Source of the DNA: Streptomyces sp. f51
GTDB lineage: Bacteria > Actinomycetota > Actinomycetes > Streptomycetales > Streptomycetaceae
NCBI RefSeq assembly: GCF_037940415.1
Contig: NZ_CP149798.1
Span: 992,001 to 1,056,000, forward strand
Length of the DNA: 64,000 nucleotides
Direction of reading: 5' to 3'
Program-made: the position numbers and the translations under genes
Notes under the pieces: model-generated
What the model saw: the letters and a program-made list of their open reading frames with translations, nothing else
The model's database searches: none
Told to the model about the DNA's origin: nothing
Shown here: piece by piece, positions 59,959-64,000 of the stretch
Numbering within the stretch: the first letter of the stretch is position 1
Layout of the letters: every line of letters begins with the position of its first letter

Positions 59959-60393
59959 TCAGTCCTTCTTCCGCTTTCCCCGCCGCGCGGACGGGACGGT
60001 GCGGCCCACGATCACGGTACGCCGGGACGCTTTGTCGGGCACATTCTCACGACGGCCTCCGATGGCCCGGCGCACGCCGTAGCCGAACGCCGCGACCTTG
60101 ACCAGCGGGCCGCCGAACGTGGAGGCGACGGTCGTCGACAGCGCCGAGGCGTTCGACGTGACCTCCTGGACGTCCGACGCGATGGCGTCGACCCGGTCGA
60201 TCTGTGTCTGCGCGGAGCGCACGGCTGCCGAGGCGTCGGCCAGGAGCGGAACGGCCTGCTCGGTCACGTCCGCCACGAGCTTGGTGGTCGCCCTGAGCGT
60301 CTGGGCCAGCCTCACCAGCGCGACGGCGAGGAAGGAGACCAGGATCGCCCAGAAGACGGCCACCAGGATCCCGGCCACCTCACCACCGGACAC
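59959..60393 (-). CDS. DUF948 domain-containing membrane protein
   Basis: A 144-residue protein: a membrane helix 'VAGILVAVFWAILVSFLAVALV' (about residues 5-27), then a long coiled-coil-like segment typical of DUF948 ('TKLVADVTEQAVPLLADASAAVRSAQTQIDRVDAIASDVQEV'), then a basic tail. The GTG at 60393 has GGGAG about 10 nt upstream; a longer frame starting at 60441 has a Cys/Ser-rich unconserved extension and is not preferred. It is followed by the DUF6167 gene and alaS. Confidence 0.8.
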   Translation of the reverse strand: MSGGEVAGILVAVFWAILVSFLAVALVRLAQTLRATTKLVADVTEQAVPLLADASAAVRSAQTQIDRVDAIASDVQEVTSNASALSTTVASTFGGPLVKVAAFGYGVRRAIGGRRENVPDKASRRTVIVGRTVPSARRGKRKKD

Positions 60394-60466
60394 TGTGCAC
60401 CCGCTCCCTGACTGTGTGCCTGAACATCGAAAAGTCGTCACCCGAGCCTATCGCGCCGGGGCCGTG

Positions 60467-60550
60467 GCTCCGTACCGCATTTATCCGCTCGGGAGTGTGG
60501 AGTTGCGCGAACCGATTGTACGGAGCGCTAACGGGTCAGTACGCTCCGTA
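60467..60550. promoter_or_regulatory. Inverted repeat and half-site upstream of the STAND ATPase gene
   Basis: TACGGAGCG (60519-60527) and CGCTCCGTA (60542-60550) form a 9-bp perfect inverted repeat with a 14-bp spacer ending 4 bp before the ATG. A further half-site GCTCCGTA lies at 60467-60474. It sits in a 161-bp divergent promoter region. Confidence 0.55.
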
Positions 60551-60554
60551 TCTC

Positions 60555-62723
60555 ATGCACCGTTCTCACCCCGCCCGGCGCTCCGGTCCCGCCGCACCGG
60601 GCAATCTGCCCCTGGAACTCGACGCGTTCGTGGGGCGCTCCGAGGAGCTCGCCCGGCTGGCCGAGGCGCTGGAGTCGGTCCGGCTGGTCACCGTGACCGG
60701 CATGGGAGGCGTCGGAAAGACGCGCCTGGCCGTGCGCGCGGCCGCGGCGACGGACCCGCGGGACGGGGTGTGGCGCGTGGACCTGTCCGCGGTGCACGAT
60801 CCGGAACTCGTCGAGTACGCGGTGGCCGAGGCGCTCGGTCTGACGGACCACACGGCGAAGCCGCAGCGCCAGGTGCTGCTCGATCACGTCGCCCGGCGCC
60901 GGCTCCTGCTGGTCCTGGACGGCTTCGAGCATCTGGTGGACGTCAGCGCCTCACTGGTGGGCGAGTTGCTGCGGCGGGCGCCGGGGCTGCGGGTGCTGGC
61001 GGTGGGGCGCAGACCGCTGGACATCGCGGGCGAGCGGGTGTTCCCGCTGGCCTCGCTGGCCGCGGCGGAGGCGGTCGAGCTGTTCGCGGACCGGGCGGCG
61101 GCCCGGGTGCCCGGGTTCGCGCTGGACGAGGGGACCAGGTCCGACGTCCTGGAGCTGTGCCGGCGTCTGGACGGGATCCCGCTGGCGCTGGAGCTGGCGG
61201 CGGGGCGCGTCGGCGCCCTCTCCCCCGGGCAGCTGCTCGCCCGGCTCGAGGACCGGTTCCGGCTGCTGACCGGCGGTGTGCGCGACGCGCCGCCGCGGCA
61301 CCGGACGCTGCGGACGGCGATCGGCTGGAGCCACGAGTTGTGCACACCTGCGGAGCGGCTGCTGTGGGCACGCCTTTCGGTGTTCGCCGGGCAGTTCGAC
61401 CTGGAGGCCGCCGAGTACGTGTGCAGCGGGGAAGGACTGCCCGCTGACGACGTCCTGGACGTGCTCGGCGAGCTGCTCGCGCAGTCGGTGCTGTCACGCG
61501 AGGAGACCACGGCGGGCGTGCGCTACCGGATGCTGGACACGGTCCGGGCCTACGGAGCCAACTGGCTGGAGGCGACGGGCGACGCGGAGCGGCTGCGCCG
61601 GCGCCACCGCGACTGGTACATGGGCCTGGTCACCTGGTGCGAGCTGGACTGGTTCTCGCCGCGGCAGGGCGAGGTGGCACAGCGCGTGGAGACGGAACTG
61701 CCCAATGTCCGCCGCGCGCTCGAGTACTCGCTGACCGAACCCGGCGAGGCGCATCTGGGCCAGTATCTGGCGGGCGCGCTGTGGTTCTACTGGGTCGGCT
61801 GCGGGCGGCTGTCGGAGGGGCGGCACTGGCTGGAGCGCAGCGTCGAGCTCGACGGCGACCGCGACCAGTCACGGCTGAAGGCCCTGTGGGTGCTCGGCTA
61901 TGTGGCGGTCCTCCAGGGGGACTCGGTGCCCGCGCTGTCCGCGCTCCAGGAGTGCCGTGAGGAGGCGGAGCGCTGCGAGAACGCGGTCGCGGTGGCGTAC
62001 GCGGAACACCGCACCGGCTGTCTTGCCCTGGTCTCGGACGACATGGCGCGCGCCGAGGTGCTGCTGCGCTCGGCGCTGGACCGCTATCACGAGATCGGGG
62101 AGCTCAACAGCAACGTGCTGATGGGCCAGGTCGAACTGGCGATGGCCCTGGCCTTCCAGGGCGACATGCCGGCCGCGGTGAAACTGTGCGAGGACGTCCG
62201 CGGGGTGTGCGAGGACCACGGGGAGCGCTGGGCGCTCGCGTACGCGCTGTACGTCCTCGCCTACCAGGCCCACTCCGAGGGCGATCACGCGAGGGCCCGC
62301 GGTCTGCTGGAGCAGGGGCTCGGGATCGCGAACGGTTTCCACGATCTGCTCGGTGCCGTTCTCGCGGTCGAGCTGCTCGCCCTGGTCACGGTGGTGGAGG
62401 GGGACGCCGCCGAGGCCGCACTGCTCCAGGGGGCGGCGTCGCGGATGTGGCCGTCGGTGGGCCTACCGCTGTTCGGTTCGGCGTACTACAACGCGCCGCA
62501 CGAGCGGTGCGCGGCCCTTTCCCGGCAGCAGCTGGGCGACGAGCGGTACGAGGAGTGCGTACGCGCGGGAGAGCTGCTCGGGCAGGACGCGGCCGTCGCG
62601 CGGGCGCTCGGCGGGGCCGGGGTGCCGGCGCTCGGGGCGGTGCCGTCGCAGCGACGACTGCCCCCGGACGTGCGAGAGCCCGCCGTCTCGCCCACCTCGA
62701 AGGGCGGGGAGACGACGGGCTGA
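60555..62723 (+). CDS. STAND/NB-ARC-type ATPase with TPR repeats
   Basis: A 722-residue regulator-like ATPase. Walker A 'VTGMGGVGKTRLAV' (about 49-56), Walker B 'RLLLVLDGFEH' (about 117-126) and 'RLDGIPLALELAAGRV' are NB-ARC/AfsR-type motifs. A winged-helix segment ('AIGWSHELCTPAERLLWARLSVFAG') and a C-terminal array of TPR-like helices follow from about residue 400. Unlike AfsR or LAL regulators there is no SARP or LuxR DNA-binding domain. The ATG at 60555 is the first conserved start. It is divergent from the DUF948-alaS group and convergent with rpsD. Confidence 0.84.
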   Translation: MHRSHPARRSGPAAPGNLPLELDAFVGRSEELARLAEALESVRLVTVTGMGGVGKTRLAVRAAAATDPRDGVWRVDLSAVHDPELVEYAVAEALGLTDHTAKPQRQVLLDHVARRRLLLVLDGFEHLVDVSASLVGELLRRAPGLRVLAVGRRPLDIAGERVFPLASLAAAEAVELFADRAAARVPGFALDEGTRSDVLELCRRLDGIPLALELAAGRVGALSPGQLLARLEDRFRLLTGGVRDAPPRHRTLRTAIGWSHELCTPAERLLWARLSVFAGQFDLEAAEYVCSGEGLPADDVLDVLGELLAQSVLSREETTAGVRYRMLDTVRAYGANWLEATGDAERLRRRHRDWYMGLVTWCELDWFSPRQGEVAQRVETELPNVRRALEYSLTEPGEAHLGQYLAGALWFYWVGCGRLSEGRHWLERSVELDGDRDQSRLKALWVLGYVAVLQGDSVPALSALQECREEAERCENAVAVAYAEHRTGCLALVSDDMARAEVLLRSALDRYHEIGELNSNVLMGQVELAMALAFQGDMPAAVKLCEDVRGVCEDHGERWALAYALYVLAYQAHSEGDHARARGLLEQGLGIANGFHDLLGAVLAVELLALVTVVEGDAAEAALLQGAASRMWPSVGLPLFGSAYYNAPHERCAALSRQQLGDERYEECVRAGELLGQDAAVARALGGAGVPALGAVPSQRRLPPDVREPAVSPTSKGGETTG

Positions 62724-62762
62724 CGTTGACGCGCAGGTGGTACCGCGTCCGCTGTCGGAAGA

Positions 62763-63377
62763 TCAGCGGGCGTAGTACTCGACGACGAGCTGCTCGTCGC
62801 AGATCACCGGGATCTCCTTGCGGTTCGGCTCGCGGTCCAGGCGGAAGGCCAGGGCGGCGAGGTTCACCTGGAGGTAGCGCGGGGTCTCACCGTCGGGGGC
62901 GAAGCCACCGGCGCGGGAAACCTCGAACAGCGTCTTGCTGCGGCTGCGCTCGCGGACCATCACGACGTCGTCGGGACGGACGCGGAACGAGGGCTTGTCG
63001 ACCTTCTGGCCGTTGACCTCGATGTGACCGTGCACGACCATCTGGCGGGCCTGGTAGATCGTGCGGGCGATGCCCGAACGAAGGACCAGCGCGTCGAGAC
63101 GACGCTCCAGCTCGATGATCAGGGCCTCACCGGTCTTGCCCTGGACCTTGGAGGCACGCTCGTAGGCGCGGACGAGCTGGCGCTCGGACACGTCGTACTG
63201 CGCGCGCAGACGCTGCTTCTCGAGCAGACGGACCTTGTAGTCCGAGTTCTGCTTGCGGCCACGGCCGTGCTCGCCCGGCGGGTAGGGGCGGGCCTCGAAG
63301 TACTTGACGGCCTTCGGGGTCAGCGCGATACCGAGCGCACGCGACTTCTTGACCTTGGGGCGGGACTGATTCGCCAC
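62763..63377 (-). CDS. rpsD: 30S ribosomal protein S4 (zinc-free form)
   Basis: A 204-residue primary 16S rRNA-binding protein. The N-terminal region ('[42 protein letters not shown]') lacks the four zinc cysteines, so it is the C-minus form. The S4 RNA-binding domain spans '[46 protein letters not shown]'. The GTG is at 63377. It stands alone, outside the alpha operon, as in other streptomycetes. Confidence 0.95.
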   Translation of the reverse strand: MANQSRPKVKKSRALGIALTPKAVKYFEARPYPPGEHGRGRKQNSDYKVRLLEKQRLRAQYDVSERQLVRAYERASKVQGKTGEALIIELERRLDALVLRSGIARTIYQARQMVVHGHIEVNGQKVDKPSFRVRPDDVVMVRERSRSKTLFEVSRAGGFAPDGETPRYLQVNLAALAFRLDREPNRKEIPVICDEQLVVEYYAR

Positions 63378-63698
63378 TGTCTGTATCTCTTTCCTGTTTC
63401 CGGCTCACCCGGTTAAAGGAGGTCGCATCCGCAGCCGGGGAAACCCCGCGGGTCCTGACGGACCTGCCGGGCAGCCGCTCCCTGGTCTGGGCACAACGTG
63501 CAGCACACGAGTAGCCCACCGACCGTTCCCGGAGACCGGGTGGTGGTGGGCAGCCCGCGACACCTTCGACGGTGCGCGACGCTCCTGGATCCCCTCGCCG
63601 TACGCATACGGTGCGGGGTTCCGGCTGGATGTCCCGTTGGGTGATGCCGACCGGAGCCGGACACGGGACGCAGCGCTTCGAGCCATGCTACAGGGTGG
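63378..63698 (-). promoter_or_regulatory. rpsD upstream region/leader with several hairpins (321 bp)
   Basis: No gene is present. On the minus strand a TAGCAT (near 63690) could be a -10, giving a leader of about 290 nt. Hairpins lie at 63514-63551 (GCCCACC / GGTGGGC outer arms with an inner CCCGG/CCGGG stem), 63598-63611 (CCGTA / TACGG) and 63451-63464 (GGTCC / GGACC). An S4 autoregulatory site is possible but not recognised. Confidence 0.4.
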
Positions 63699-64000
63699 TC
63701 AGGCGCGTCCTCTACCGAGGTGTTTCCTGGTCCACTCCACCGCGTCGGCGTACCGCGCCTCGGCGCCGTGCCGGGTCGGCGCGTAGTACTCCCGGTCCTT
63801 GAGCGTCTCGGGCGCGTACTGCTGGGCCGCGATGCCCTCGGGCAGGTCGTGCGGATACACATACCCCTGGGCGTGCCCGAGCTTGGCCGCGCCCTTGTAG
63901 TGCCCGTCGCGCAGATGGGCGGGCACCGGGCCCGTGTGCCCCTTGCGCACGTCCTCCATGGCGGCGCCGATGGCCGTGGTCGCGGCGTTGGACTTGGGGG
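63699..64000 (-). CDS. rarA: Replication-associated recombination protein A (RarA/MgsA), C-terminal part
   Basis: The visible roughly 100 residues match the C-terminal tetramerisation domain of RarA-family AAA ATPases: 'PKSNAATTAIGAAMEDVRKG', 'VPAHLRDGHYKGAAKLGHAQGYVYPHDLPEG' and 'REYYAPTRHGAEARYADAVEW'. The gene continues past the window edge, so the ATPase core is not seen; the ATG at 63959 is internal. RarA acts at stalled replication forks. Confidence 0.9.
   Translation of the reverse strand, partial: PKSNAATTAIGAAMEDVRKGHTGPVPAHLRDGHYKGAAKLGHAQGYVYPHDLPEGIAAQQYAPETLKDREYYAPTRHGAEARYADAVEWTRKHLGRGRA

Noticed and set aside
56785..60411. Open frame of about 1200 codons on the plus strand opposite ruvX-alaS
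   Set aside because: It crosses several well-supported genes on the other strand and shows only complement-derived composition.

Overview
The window is chromosomal DNA from a Streptomyces-type actinomycete. The evidence is very high G+C, frequent GTG and TTG starts, frequent ATGA/GTGA start-stop overlaps, a complete bldD gene, a streptomycete-type integration host factor (sIHF), a conservon, and gene order familiar from Streptomyces core chromosomes (metK-coaBC-rpoZ-gmk-sIHF-pyrF-pyrD-carB-carA-pyrC-pyrB-pyrR / bldD / nusB-efp / aro genes / mltG-ruvX-alaS / rpsD). No phage, insertion sequence, CRISPR array or complete tRNA gene was found. About 65 protein genes are supported.

Region 1 (1-24.9 kb) is accessory and metabolic. 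It opens with the 3' part of a nucleobase permease, a DUF5995 protein and an F420-type luciferase-like oxidoreductase. Next comes a davA-davB-like pair (lysine amide hydrolase and lysine 2-monooxygenase), then a conservon (cvnA-B-C) with no GTPase gene. A HAD phosphatase-EEP phosphatase fusion follows, then a 38-bp tandem array, a four-gene ABC importer and its divergent GntR regulator. An amino-acid permease forms an operon with an Lrp/AsnC regulator. The block ends with guaB1, a lipoprotein RNase with an overlapping barstar gene, a SorC-family regulator, rpe and an MMPL exporter.

The promoters of davA and of the permease-lrp operon, 12.7 kb apart, carry the same helically phased TTGCG boxes. 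This suggests a small Lrp-controlled amino-acid (probably lysine) uptake and breakdown regulon.

Region 2 (24.9-37.8 kb) is housekeeping: rsmB, fmt, a GC-rich gap with a 25-bp minisatellite, a helix-turn-helix protein, a helicase-motif-less priA, metK, coaBC, rpoZ, gmk, sIHF, pyrF and pyrD. The priA-metK gap contains tRNA-like pieces in an unusual order.

Region 3 (37.8-48.9 kb) is the pyrimidine operon pyrR-pyrB-pyrC-(membrane protein)-carA-carB. It has a promoter and a candidate PyrR-binding hairpin at its head and a terminator before pyrD-pyrF. bldD is divergent from pyrR and carries its own BldD box. Three strong hairpins separate bldD from the convergent efp-nusB. Upstream of efp is an M24 peptidase-like gene with substituted metal ligands.

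Region 4 (49-64 kb) has a Pro/His/Gln-rich P-loop protein, the coupled shikimate genes aroC-aroK-aroB, aroE, mltG with a long GQGQQQYP repeat tail, ruvX, alaS, two small membrane proteins, a divergent STAND/TPR ATPase with a 9-bp inverted repeat at its start, rpsD with a long structured leader, and the 3' end of rarA.
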